From assembly GCA_052315315.1 (NCBI GenBank), contig JBLSDE010000009.1, positions 1 through 58,453 of the forward strand: a DNA stretch of 58,453 bases. The letters are read 5' to 3'. The notes under the pieces were generated by a model that was given only the letters and a program-made list of their open reading frames with translations, ran no database searches and was not told the origin of the DNA. Positions 8,658 through 17,719 of the stretch are shown in pieces (positions within the stretch are counted from its first letter, which is position 1; each line of letters opens with the position of its first letter). This DNA is from Cuniculiplasma sp052315315 (lineage in GTDB: Archaea > Thermoplasmatota > Thermoplasmata > Thermoplasmatales > Thermoplasmataceae). The translations under genes were made by a program, and so were the position numbers.

Positions 8658-9965
8658 ATGAGGCTTATAGTCATTGGTGGTGGAGCTTCTGGTATGGCAG
8701 CAGCTTCTAAGGCCAAAAGATTGAAGAAGGACCTTGAGGTAATTGTTGTAGAGAAGGAAAATTTTGTATCTTATGCCGAATGTGGTATACCTTACTATCT
8801 AGGAGGTTACTTTGAGGATTATAAAAAACTGCTCCATTACCCAATAGAGGAGTTTACACAAAAAAGAGGAATAAAAATTATGCAGAATACGTCTGTAAAT
8901 TCCGTTTTACCTTGGGAAAATGCCCTATTATTGGGTGATGGCACAAAACTGGATTTTGATTATCTCGTCATTGCCACCGGTGCATCAGCCATTGGACATC
9001 AATTTGGAAATATTGAACAGGTATTTACTCTCAGAACACTTGAAAGTGCCATAAAGGCAAAGGAACAGATGAAAGGTAACAATGTATGCGTTGTTGGAGA
9101 TGGCGTCCTGGGAATGGAAATTGCATCTGAAATGATAAACTCTGGGAAGGAGGTAACAATTATTTCTAAACACACCCGGCTTTTCACAAAGATGGACGAG
9201 GAGATTACCGCTGATATGATTAAGGAATTTGAGAAAAGAGTTCACGTTATTCTTAATGAACAGGTAAAGATGATTCAAAAGAAAGGAGATAAGGTCATAC
9301 TTTCGTTGAATATGGGTGACTTACAATTTGATTCTGTCATTTATGCAATAGGAATTAAACCAAATACTGAATTTCTTAAAGAATCTGGAATTGAAATTGA
9401 TGACAGAGGCCTGATCAAGACAGATAGAAATATGAGAACTAACATAAAAAACATTTACGCAGTAGGAGACTGCGCTACAAGTTATAATAGAATTACAGGA
9501 AAGAGGGACTGGCATCCACTAGCTCAGGTTGCCAATAAGATGGGCAGGGTTGCAGGATCATGTATAGGCGGATCAGAAATGACATTTAGGGGTGCCCTCA
9601 ATACTACTCTTGTGAAGATTATGAATTACGAGCTTGGATTTACAGGACTTAGTGAAAAGGAGGCATCCTTAAATGGTTTCAAAGTGAAGAGTATAAATGT
9701 GACAGCAAAGAGCAGGGCTGAGTATTACCCTGGCGGTGAAAAAATACACTTGAAGATTCTCTACGATGAAGAAACAATGAAGCTTTTGGGGGCACAGATA
9801 TGTGGAAAGGATGGGGCAGCATGGAGACTAAATACCCTTGAGACGGCCATTTATGCGGGTATGACAACCGAAGAACTATTTTATAACGACCTTGGGTACA
9901 CACCACCATTCGGTCCTGTATGGGACCCCATAATTATAGGGGCAAGCCTTTCCATGAGGGATTAA
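8658..9965 (+). CDS. FAD-dependent CoA-disulfide reductase / NADH oxidase family protein
   Basis: A flavoprotein of the pyridine-nucleotide disulfide oxidoreductase superfamily, 435 aa from the chosen start. It opens with the FAD Rossmann motif LIVIGGGASGMAAASKAKR. The single redox cysteine is Cys42 in YAECGIPYYLGG, the hallmark of CoA-disulfide reductases and NADH oxidases. The NAD-binding segment VVGDGVLGMEIASEM and the FAD motif NIYAVGDCA follow. An in-frame extension to 8568 has no homology pattern, whereas the ATG at 8658 sits directly before the FAD motif. Likely substrates are CoA disulfide, polysulfide or oxygen; sequence alone cannot decide. Confidence 0.9.
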   Translation: MRLIVIGGGASGMAAASKAKRLKKDLEVIVVEKENFVSYAECGIPYYLGGYFEDYKKLLHYPIEEFTQKRGIKIMQNTSVNSVLPWENALLLGDGTKLDFDYLVIATGASAIGHQFGNIEQVFTLRTLESAIKAKEQMKGNNVCVVGDGVLGMEIASEMINSGKEVTIISKHTRLFTKMDEEITADMIKEFEKRVHVILNEQVKMIQKKGDKVILSLNMGDLQFDSVIYAIGIKPNTEFLKESGIEIDDRGLIKTDRNMRTNIKNIYAVGDCATSYNRITGKRDWHPLAQVANKMGRVAGSCIGGSEMTFRGALNTTLVKIMNYELGFTGLSEKEASLNGFKVKSINVTAKSRAEYYPGGEKIHLKILYDEETMKLLGAQICGKDGAAWRLNTLETAIYAGMTTEELFYNDLGYTPPFGPVWDPIIIGASLSMRD

Positions 9966-10581
9966 TATGGGAATACCAATCTTCCCTCATGTTTATGGAG
10001 ATCGTTGGAACAAACTTTTCTCCGTTCATGGATAAACCCAGCAATGCGCAGTTCTTAAAAGTCTTAGTTTTTATTGTTTTCATTCCAAGGTAAATGTCTG
10101 CAAAGGCCCACATCACACCACCATGCGTTACCACCAGGGTTCTTTTTCCTTTATTTTCTTCGATTATTTCATCAAAAGCCCTTTTGACCCTCTCATAGAA
10201 TAAATTGGACGGTTCTACATCAGGCAGATGATCAATTTTACCTGAAGTTGGAAAGTCCATCTCAATTCCAAATTTTTTCTTTATGCCCTCTGTGTCAAGA
10301 CCTTCCAGAGATTTTAGATTTCTTTCAACCAAATGGGTATTTAGTGTGAATTGTTTTGGATTTGTTCTGTCAAGTACAATTTCTGCAGTGTGAACACATC
10401 TCTTCAGAGGACTGGAAATAATAACTTCAGGATTTAACACTTTTATCTTCTCTGAAATTTTCACTGCCTGCTCAATGCCAGTTTCATTTATATCCGCGTC
10501 TTCGTGATTATACCAGTAACCCTTAGAGTTGGCTGTGGTCTCTCCATGTCTGAGTATGAATAAATTCCCGTATGTGATCAA
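9934..10581 (-). CDS. Histidine phosphatase (phosphoglycerate-mutase-like)
   Basis: The catalytic signature LFILRHGETTAN is near the N-terminus. The second catalytic His lies in VVTHGGVMWAF, and the conserved Arg in SSPLKRCVHTAEI, typical of the branch that forms a phosphohistidine. The length of 215 aa is usual for small phosphatases and cofactor-dependent mutases. The overlap with the CoADR-like gene is 32 nt, tail to tail. The substrate is unknown: phosphoglycerate, sugar phosphates or a cofactor precursor are all possible. Confidence 0.88.
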   Translation of the reverse strand: MITYGNLFILRHGETTANSKGYWYNHEDADINETGIEQAVKISEKIKVLNPEVIISSPLKRCVHTAEIVLDRTNPKQFTLNTHLVERNLKSLEGLDTEGIKKKFGIEMDFPTSGKIDHLPDVEPSNLFYERVKRAFDEIIEENKGKRTLVVTHGGVMWAFADIYLGMKTIKTKTFKNCALLGLSMNGEKFVPTISINMREDWYSHINPSWKGLPL

Positions 10582-10623
10582 CGTTGACCCAAAACTTTCA
10601 TCCCTCTTAAAATTTGTTGAATG

Positions 10624-10998
10624 TTAAATATAGTTCCAGAGCTTATCCTGCCAAAGGTCATACTCCTCTTTCAGGTTTTGGATCCTAATAGTGACGAACT
10701 CTTCTTTCTTTGATTCCTCTTCATACATATTCATGAGTGAATTATAATCCATATGTGATAATTTATCAAATTCTTCCCTTATTTCTTCTTCATTTTTTGG
10801 GTGCAATCTGTTAATTTTTTTACCTGTGAAAAGTACTTTGTAAAAGATCTTCTCTTCCAAGGTCACCCTGAATATGCGCCAATGTAAGTTGAACTTAGAG
10901 TAAAAATAATTTCCTGTCAAATTTCCCAATGCTTCAACTAATCTGGTATCATTTTCCTTATCATTCAGTTGGAATGATATCTCCACTCCTTTTTCCAT
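10624..10998 (-). CDS. Hypothetical protein, 124 aa
   Basis: A small, charged, soluble protein with no recognised motif. The first half looks like mixed strands (VEISFQLNDKEND, then WRIFRVTLEEKIFYKVLF). The second half is a helical, glutamate- and lysine-rich segment ending DLWQDKLWNYI. Codon use resembles the neighbours and the frame fills most of the gap between two minus-strand genes, which supports it being real. No function is proposed. Confidence 0.6.
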   Translation of the reverse strand: MEKGVEISFQLNDKENDTRLVEALGNLTGNYFYSKFNLHWRIFRVTLEEKIFYKVLFTGKKINRLHPKNEEEIREEFDKLSHMDYNSLMNMYEEESKKEEFVTIRIQNLKEEYDLWQDKLWNYI

Positions 10999-11246
10999 TT
11001 TGTTAACCTCTCAAATACATACCTTCATTACTTATTATTATGACCTTATTCTGATCATATGATTCCTATTGGATCAGAGAAGACTATTACATAGAAAAAT
11101 AAAAACAAAAAATATCTCCTTGCATGAAACAATTAATTTTCCCGGTCTCTTCGAGAATGATGCTAATTACATGTTACAGTTATATGAATCGAAGAAAAAT
11201 CATAAATCTAATTTGTATTCTTAACAAAGTAATGCAAAGTTAACAA

Positions 11247-11969
11247 TTAATACTTCTCAAATTTCCCTTCAAAATACTCATAAGCTTCATTAATTTCTTG
11301 CATTTTTAACTCTCTTGACTTACGTTCATCTTCTGAACCAAGATCAGGGTGGTATCTCTTAACCAGATCCCTGTATTTTTTCCTAATGATCTCAAAATCA
11401 TCAGTCACATCCATCTCAAGAATCTCAAAATACCTCTTTTCAAGAATATTTTTTTCATTTCCGGTCTCCTCAATTTTGAGTTCATCCCAAAAATTAATAT
11501 TGCTCGATTCATAGAAAATTGAAAGTGATCTTACAGTGAGTGGAATTCCAAGATTTTGAATCACATTATTAAGCAAATTTATTTTTCCCTTCCTAACGAA
11601 TCTCTTTTCTGTTTCATCAACGTATGTGAAGAAGAACCCATCAGATTTTGTTTTCCCCTGGTAAAAAATTAGAAATCCAAAAGAATTCATGAATTTTTGC
11701 CTTTTGAAGAAAAGCTTTATCTTTCCATAGTTGTTAAAAATTCCACCTCTGTAAAGATTTTTTCTTACCAGCAAGATTCCATTTACCATAGCACTCTCTA
11801 AAGTTTTTCCGTCAAATTTGACTGATTCGTCCTCAAGCCAGTACATAAAGATACTTTCTCTTAACTTATTATCTCGAAATTGAGAAAGATCTATGTCAAT
11901 ACTAATTCTATCTTTATCGACTTCAGCTGTTTTGATTCTATTAAAGAATGAGGCATCATTCCTCTCCAT
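11247..11969 (-). CDS. Protein with a C-terminal J domain
   Basis: The last 65 or so of 240 residues form a DnaJ domain: YFEILEMDVTDDFEIIRKKYRDLVKRYHPDLG contains the HPD motif that stimulates DnaK, and helix IV follows in MQEINEAYEYFEG. The N-terminal 165 residues are not recognised and have no membrane segment. This is not the classical DnaJ order, where the J domain is N-terminal and followed by Gly/Phe and zinc regions. A role as a client-specific co-chaperone is inference. Confidence 0.8.
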   Translation of the reverse strand: MERNDASFFNRIKTAEVDKDRISIDIDLSQFRDNKLRESIFMYWLEDESVKFDGKTLESAMVNGILLVRKNLYRGGIFNNYGKIKLFFKRQKFMNSFGFLIFYQGKTKSDGFFFTYVDETEKRFVRKGKINLLNNVIQNLGIPLTVRSLSIFYESSNINFWDELKIEETGNEKNILEKRYFEILEMDVTDDFEIIRKKYRDLVKRYHPDLGSEDERKSRELKMQEINEAYEYFEGKFEKY

Positions 11970-12114
11970 GAATACTTACATATGATCATAGCATCATTTA
12001 AAAGCCTAATTGTTAATTTAACAATCCAAAAATAAGAATCTAAAGATTTAGATTCGCAGGTCATAATTCCCAATTGATTTCTTAGGATATGCTTGAATTT
12101 ACCACATAGAAAGA

Positions 12115-12122
12115 ATTTATAG
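12115..12122 (+). promoter_or_regulatory. TATA-like box of the membrane protein gene at 12143
   Basis: ATTTATAG is centred about 25 nt before the ATG at 12143, consistent with a leaderless transcript. Confidence 0.5.
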
Positions 12123-12142
12123 AAAACTGAAATCCCCCATAA

Positions 12143-13174
12143 ATGCGTATAAGGAACTTTGAACCATTGGAACTGCTTCCTATAGTTATCGGAAATATGA
12201 GTATTGCAGTTTCACTTTTCGTCATAGGACAAGTTTTTGAAAATTCCATAATTAACCTTGCAAGTGAGGCTATCTTCATAGCTGTTACAGTTGCATATAT
12301 AGTCTCACTCATTACTATTCTATTCAGTTATGTGATGAAAAAGAAATCTCTGAGTAAAGACCTTAAGAATCCTCCAAGGTTAAGTTTGATGGCATTCGGA
12401 GGCATTACATTCTACGCAGCCGGTTTTTTCTATATAACTTACTTTGGTCTAAACCATCTAAGCGCAGAATTTATTTCGTTTGTCTTTGTTGTGGTTTGGT
12501 TATTTGTCTTTTTCATAAATCTCAAAAATGCCCTTCTTATATATAACGGGGAGTTCAAAATCACAGAATTAAATTATCTACTGATAATCCCTTCCATAGT
12601 ATTAGGTGCTGGCATTGTTATTACCTCAGTTCTAATTCCTTATGATTTTTTATTCGGTGAGGTTCAAATAGGTTTTACCGGATATATTTTAAGTATTCTG
12701 GGCTTTGGTATATCAGTAATCCAGTTTTTCCTCCTTTCAAGTTTTTCGCTCTTTTCTGGCGTTTTAAATCAAACGGGAATAAAGAAAGCAGGAACAACTA
12801 TGATACCACTAGGGGCAGCAAGCATAATAATACTCAATTTACTACTATTTCCATCATTTAACAACCTCCACATACTTTATTTTCCTAACAAGTTAAGTAT
12901 TGATCTATCCGTAATGTTCTGGGGCTTTGAGGTTTTTGTCATGATTACAGCGCTTTGGTTGGCCATAAAAACCATAAAGAGTAATCACGATATTACAGTA
13001 TGGGCCTTTGTTTTTCCTGTGGGAATTTCAATATTCAGTGATTATTTATTGCTAATTGCCACCAACTTTATAATGTTCAAAGTCTCGATCATAATTGTTT
13101 CATTTGTGCTCTATATTATGTATGTCTATTCTGTAATCCATACCATTAATTATGTCAAGAAATCAAATACATAG
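12143..13174 (+). CDS. Multi-pass membrane protein, possibly TDT/SLAC1-like transporter
   Basis: A 343-aa protein with about ten hydrophobic helices and short loops. The opening PLELLPIVIGNMSIAVSLFVIG, the overall size and the helix count resemble the tellurite-resistance/dicarboxylate transporter family (TehA, SLAC1). The match is by layout rather than by a decisive motif, so the family call is tentative. The two genes that follow lie on the same strand but seem to have their own promoters. Confidence 0.6.
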   Translation: MRIRNFEPLELLPIVIGNMSIAVSLFVIGQVFENSIINLASEAIFIAVTVAYIVSLITILFSYVMKKKSLSKDLKNPPRLSLMAFGGITFYAAGFFYITYFGLNHLSAEFISFVFVVVWLFVFFINLKNALLIYNGEFKITELNYLLIIPSIVLGAGIVITSVLIPYDFLFGEVQIGFTGYILSILGFGISVIQFFLLSSFSLFSGVLNQTGIKKAGTTMIPLGAASIIILNLLLFPSFNNLHILYFPNKLSIDLSVMFWGFEVFVMITALWLAIKTIKSNHDITVWAFVFPVGISIFSDYLLLIATNFIMFKVSIIIVSFVLYIMYVYSVIHTINYVKKSNT

Positions 13175-13238
13175 ATTATTAGTTTTTCGTACAATCCTAA
13201 TAATATAAGATTAAGTATTTGAATATAATTATACATAT

Positions 13239-15596
13239 ATGGGAAAATTATCCGCATATATTTTGGGCCTAGGTTTCGCTCTTATTATAGGCTTTTATTA
13301 TCTATCCAATCTGTATACTCCTCTTTTAAACTGGTTAATGCCAGTCTTTGGAACTCCTTTGATATTTATTGTAACCTTCCTGTATCTAACGTTAGGTGAC
13401 CCCTTTACAAATCCCACACTTTTGTTTATCCTTATCATGCTTGGAATATTAATAGGCATATCCGCAAGGAAGGGAAGCAGAGCAATAGGGGCAGGCATAC
13501 TGGTTTACGGTTCCATCTGGGGATTCATAGGATCTTCTATTGCAGCCATAATATTTTTCCAAACAAACTCGGGAAATCTTTCATCACTATCCACAAGCTC
13601 ACTGCCCCCGGTTCCAAAAGGATCAAATCTAACCCAGATTATGAGTGAGCCACTCATAGGGAGAATTGCTACGGCAATTGAGAATCTGATATCCCAATCT
13701 TCAAATGTGAAAAGCGCAACAGGTATTCCTACAAATATTAATTTTCAATCCATAATATATCCTTTCCTTCCATTCTTAATAATAAATTTAGTGATTATTT
13801 TGATGACAGCGGCTATTGTGGGAATGCTGGTTTACAGAAAGATTAAAATAAAAAATACTCCAAAGGGAATGGATAATTCAAATCTGGAAACAAATAATGC
13901 CGGAAAACTTACAGCTATAATAACAATATTGATTGCCCTATTGTTAATTGCATCGGTACTTCCAATAACAAGTTCAGTGAGTAATGGCCAAACTCAAAAT
14001 GCAGGAATATCTATGCTAAATGAACTGCCCGCAATTGGCATGATTCAGCCAAATATAAACAATATATCTGAAAAAAACATTTCAAGTGCATTTGTTGCAG
14101 GTTCCATAATATCAAAGAGTGGCGATCTATTTGACCTCTTTGGAGGATATTCAACCACCAATTCGACAAAGGCTCCATGGAATTACAACAATCAAAATCT
14201 CATTACTCTTGAATTTGTTGGGGATAACCTTACGACTCTGTTTAATTCCTTAGGGTTTTCTGGTTTGATCAATAATTCTATCATTACTAAAACTTCAAAT
14301 TCTCAGTATGCAGGTTTAATTCCAGAGGGAATGATTATTTCAGTTTACCAGGGAAATCTTAGTTCAACCTCATCCTTTGCATATTCTCAAATGAATGCAC
14401 TATCCTCCCTTGGTGTAGGTTCATTTGTCAAAATTCTTTCGATTTCAACTTCTAATCTGACCATTGATAACAGTGCGCTCTCCGGTAAGGCCCTATCATT
14501 TTATGTTTTTGGTTTCAACCCAGACGTTTATAGAGTTGAGAACTCTCTATATAATCAGATCTCCAACTTGACGGGTAACAACAATCCATTACAAATCCTT
14601 GGACAGGGATTAAGAGATGGCTTCCTTGTTCCCGGTATTACCAATAATAGCGTTAATTCATCTTTGTACATTGGAGGTTACATTAACTATCCAAATATAT
14701 TCACACAGATTGGCCATGCTCTTGGACTTCAATCGTCTACCAGTAAACCTGTTGTTTTTATAGGTGGTGTTTTTGAAAAGAATGGGGTTGCCTATTCTTC
14801 ATCCACCAATCATATTTTTAATCTTTCAAGTACCATGGATTATAACAATGATATACAGATACAGTCAAAGGCATTCAATGCCCTATTTCTTGGTTCACCA
14901 GTGGTAAAAAACAACAGTGAAACTTATGATTTCCTGATGATGGAAAATCAAAATATAAATAAGAGCTCATTTAACGGAAATATCAAGTATATTAACACAG
15001 GATATGCAACTTATATTACACCAAATTCCGTAGAAATGGATTCAAACTACCAGTTTCCTGCAAAGATACTTTTCACTACCAAGGTTATTTCTATGGGTTC
15101 TGGTAATTTCAAAATAGTCAACAAGTTAATGAACCAGGACAGCGACCCTATTTCAAACATAACAATTGATGAAAATAACATTTACAGCGCTTATTCAAGG
15201 GATATAAATCTGACGTCAGGCAAACCCTATATATACTACTCATCAAGCTTGAACACAAATCAATGCATATATGTAAATTATTCAATACATATCAACTCGC
15301 CGGGTACTTACACCTTCAATGCGCCTGAGGTTACATATACAATGAACAATACTAATTACAACTATACAGCCCAATCCTTCAGCGTGAACAATAATGATAA
15401 ATCTTTCGTCAGCTCAGTAAATACTATCTGGCTTTCTGAATTTTCAATGGCATCGAAGTTTACAGGATCAAATATATTAATTGAGGAAATTTTTCCGGGT
15501 TTCTATATGTTCGATCTGATTCCTTTGATTCTAATTCTCATCGATGTGTTCGTTGAAATTAGGGCGTTTAAGAGATGGAGGATGAATCGTTCATGA
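13239..15596 (+). CDS. Large membrane-anchored surface protein
   Basis: A 785-aa protein with about six membrane helices in the first 250 residues (roughly 7-24, 38-55, 60-76, 83-107, 173-200 and 221-245). An external domain of about 500 residues follows, rich in Asn, Ser and Thr. A final helix at about 755-775 precedes a short basic tail. The external part contains many N-x-S/T sequons, as expected of heavily N-glycosylated surface proteins of acidophilic archaea. No catalytic motif was recognised. Confidence 0.7.
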   Translation: MGKLSAYILGLGFALIIGFYYLSNLYTPLLNWLMPVFGTPLIFIVTFLYLTLGDPFTNPTLLFILIMLGILIGISARKGSRAIGAGILVYGSIWGFIGSSIAAIIFFQTNSGNLSSLSTSSLPPVPKGSNLTQIMSEPLIGRIATAIENLISQSSNVKSATGIPTNINFQSIIYPFLPFLIINLVIILMTAAIVGMLVYRKIKIKNTPKGMDNSNLETNNAGKLTAIITILIALLLIASVLPITSSVSNGQTQNAGISMLNELPAIGMIQPNINNISEKNISSAFVAGSIISKSGDLFDLFGGYSTTNSTKAPWNYNNQNLITLEFVGDNLTTLFNSLGFSGLINNSIITKTSNSQYAGLIPEGMIISVYQGNLSSTSSFAYSQMNALSSLGVGSFVKILSISTSNLTIDNSALSGKALSFYVFGFNPDVYRVENSLYNQISNLTGNNNPLQILGQGLRDGFLVPGITNNSVNSSLYIGGYINYPNIFTQIGHALGLQSSTSKPVVFIGGVFEKNGVAYSSSTNHIFNLSSTMDYNNDIQIQSKAFNALFLGSPVVKNNSETYDFLMMENQNINKSSFNGNIKYINTGYATYITPNSVEMDSNYQFPAKILFTTKVISMGSGNFKIVNKLMNQDSDPISNITIDENNIYSAYSRDINLTSGKPYIYYSSSLNTNQCIYVNYSIHINSPGTYTFNAPEVTYTMNNTNYNYTAQSFSVNNNDKSFVSSVNTIWLSEFSMASKFTGSNILIEEIFPGFYMFDLIPLILILIDVFVEIRAFKRWRMNRS

Positions 15597-15673
15597 GTAT
15601 TCCTCACTTTCAATTTGACAATATATTATGAAAATTTGTAAAATTTTTAAATATTTATTCATAATTGTGATTT

Positions 15674-16243
15674 ATGCCTAAGGTAAAAGATGTTGTCAGG
15701 GACATTGTCCAGGAAAACCCACTTTATGCCATTTTAGTTGGTTCAGGTTTGGTCAACTACACAAGCTTGGCAAGAGAGATACAACAGAGTGTGGAAAAGG
15801 CTGTTAACAAATCTGTTAAGATAAATACAATAGTTAAAATTTTAACAGAAGAAAAAATACCTACAGATTCATGGAAAAAACAGATGAATACCCTATCCAG
15901 AGCAGATCTTTCTTTGGAGTACAGATACGAAGAGAGGTTGGTTAAAACTATAGGACCGGATTGCTCGGATTTTGCCTTTGCATATAAAAATAAAGATATG
16001 ATCAGTATAATAACGCATAATAGCAAAGATGGAAACCTGGCATGTATAAAGGTCACACTTCCTGAAGACGGTTCAGATGTCCCTGGACTCACCTTTTTTA
16101 TAGTGCAATTTTTGTCAATTCATGGGGCCAAAATAGAAAGAATTTACAGACTTGATAGGGAAATTCTTCTTATTAGCAACCAAAGCGTTGCTGATCAAAT
16201 CATGTCCATTTTGAGTGATCTGATTATAAAATCACATTCGTGA
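15674..16243 (+). CDS. Putative ACT-like regulatory domain protein
   Basis: A 189-aa soluble protein. Residues 1-65 look like a winged-helix-type segment (YAILVGSGLVNYTSLAREIQ... NKSVKINTIVKILTEE). The last 60 residues follow an ACT-like pattern: DVPGLTFFIVQFLSIHGAKIERIYRLDREILLIS. ACT domains bind amino acids or other small ligands. A TATA-like TTTTAAATATTTA lies about 26 nt before the ATG. A ligand-sensing transcription-factor role is plausible but unproven. Confidence 0.6.
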   Translation: MPKVKDVVRDIVQENPLYAILVGSGLVNYTSLAREIQQSVEKAVNKSVKINTIVKILTEEKIPTDSWKKQMNTLSRADLSLEYRYEERLVKTIGPDCSDFAFAYKNKDMISIITHNSKDGNLACIKVTLPEDGSDVPGLTFFIVQFLSIHGAKIERIYRLDREILLISNQSVADQIMSILSDLIIKSHS

Positions 16244-16297
16244 ATTAATGGGAACAAATGTGATTAAATATTCAAAAGCAATATCTCATGGATAATA

Positions 16298-17092
16298 ATG
16301 TCAATAGAGTTAATACAGTACATCCTGTCACTAATATCTGGCCTTATGGTGGGCTTTTCACTGGGTTTGATAGGCGGAGGAGGATCAATTTTGGCTATCC
16401 CTCTGCTTCTTTATTTTGTTGGATACGACCATCCGCACATTGCAATTGGAACTACTGCTCTTGCGGTTGGGATTAATGCATATCTTAATCTAATACCCCA
16501 TGCCCTTAATCACAACGTTGTTATAAAAAAGGGAATTTATTTCACAATACCGGGTATAGTGGGAGTCCTTATAGGCACTGAATTGGGCTTGTTAACGCCC
16601 GGAAAGAGTCTTCTATTTTTCTTTGCCATACTAATGATAGGAATAGCGGCCTTAATGGTTTACAGAACAAGAGAAAAGCGAGTCAATAAGGGAGAAACCA
16701 AGAGAACGGAAGGAAAAGATACAAAGCTGTTTACCCTTTTAGTTACTGGCCTGGCAGTAGGATTCGCGTCTGGATATTTTGGAATTGGCGGAGGTTTTCT
16801 TATCGTTCCAGGGCTGCTATTCTCAACCGATCTGCCAATTATACAGGCAATAGGGACCTCACTAATGTCTGTGGGTACATTTGGCATTGTAACGGCCATT
16901 AGATATGGGATAGCTGGGAAGATAAACATTCTCTTTTCAGTACTGTTTGTGCTGGGTGGAGTTGGTGGAGGCTGGATTGGGACCAGGATATCAAGCAATC
17001 TTCCCAGAAAGACGCTTACATATGTATTCGCCGCAATTATAGTAATGGTCGCTATTTACATGATGGTCGTTAATTATTCAAGCGTTCTTTAA
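16298..17092 (+). CDS. TauE/SafE-family sulfite/organic anion exporter
   Basis: A 264-aa integral membrane protein with about eight helices in two related halves. Each half begins with the family's glycine-rich motif: GGGGSILAIPLLLYFVGYDHP near residue 26 and GIGGGFLIVPGLLF near residue 157. The family exports sulfite, sulfoacetate or similar anions, and many members are uncharacterised. A sulfur-compound role would suit an acidophile but is not shown by the neighbours. Confidence 0.85.
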   Translation: MSIELIQYILSLISGLMVGFSLGLIGGGGSILAIPLLLYFVGYDHPHIAIGTTALAVGINAYLNLIPHALNHNVVIKKGIYFTIPGIVGVLIGTELGLLTPGKSLLFFFAILMIGIAALMVYRTREKRVNKGETKRTEGKDTKLFTLLVTGLAVGFASGYFGIGGGFLIVPGLLFSTDLPIIQAIGTSLMSVGTFGIVTAIRYGIAGKINILFSVLFVLGGVGGGWIGTRISSNLPRKTLTYVFAAIIVMVAIYMMVVNYSSVL

Positions 17093-17302
17093 GTACATTT
17101 TTTATTTTCGATCTAATCCTTTAATTCCCATATTTTTTGGAAAAACCTTTTTTCAGATAGGCTGTTCAGATAAATTATCCCAGGAAATGACTCAAATTTC
17201 CATGTTCCTATGTTTTCCAATGGATCACAGTCCACATGTGTATAAAAAGCAGAAGAATAAATCGAGGGTAAAGATTATTATGTATTCCCCATATGGAAAA
17301 TA

Positions 17303-17719
17303 ATGAAATATGCAAAAGATGGTGAGTTTATAGTTGTGAAACTTGAAGCGGAAGACGACATTATTGAATCTCTGAAAGATGTCATTTCAAAAGAAAATGT
17401 AAAGGCTGGTTTTGTGTTTTCAGGTATTGGAGGTGCACACCATGTTGAAGTGGGGGCCCTTAAAGGTAAAACACACGTAAAGGAGATTTTGGAGGAACAG
17501 ATGGAAATTCTGTCAATTTCAGGTTCAGTATCTGAAGATGATCCAATTCTTCATCTACACATTTCCCTTGCTGGGGTGTCTCACCACGCCTTTGGGGGAC
17601 ATCTATTTTCAGGCAAGGCCTATCCATTTGCTGAAATAGTGATTAAAAGATTTGACAAAATTAAGATGAAGCGGGAACTTAACGAAAATAGCTCCTTTAG
17701 GGAACTTGTATTATCCTAA
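17303..17719 (+). CDS. PPC (DUF296) domain protein
   Basis: A 138-aa single-domain protein of the plant-and-prokaryote-conserved fold. It has FVFSGIGGAHHVEVGAL, then the signature LHLHISLAGVSHHAFGGHLFSGKAYPFAEIVI with several conserved histidines that may bind metal. Plant members carry AT-hooks; archaeal ones are stand-alone trimers of unclear role, sometimes called DNA-binding. It ends tail to tail with the Fe-ADH gene, overlapping it by 4 nt. Confidence 0.85.
   Translation: MKYAKDGEFIVVKLEAEDDIIESLKDVISKENVKAGFVFSGIGGAHHVEVGALKGKTHVKEILEEQMEILSISGSVSEDDPILHLHISLAGVSHHAFGGHLFSGKAYPFAEIVIKRFDKIKMKRELNENSSFRELVLS

Noticed and set aside
8465..8716. Minus-strand frame of 83 codons before the CoADR-like gene
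   Set aside because: It overlaps the start of a well-supported gene and has no recognisable composition or motif; the region is explained as a promoter spacer.
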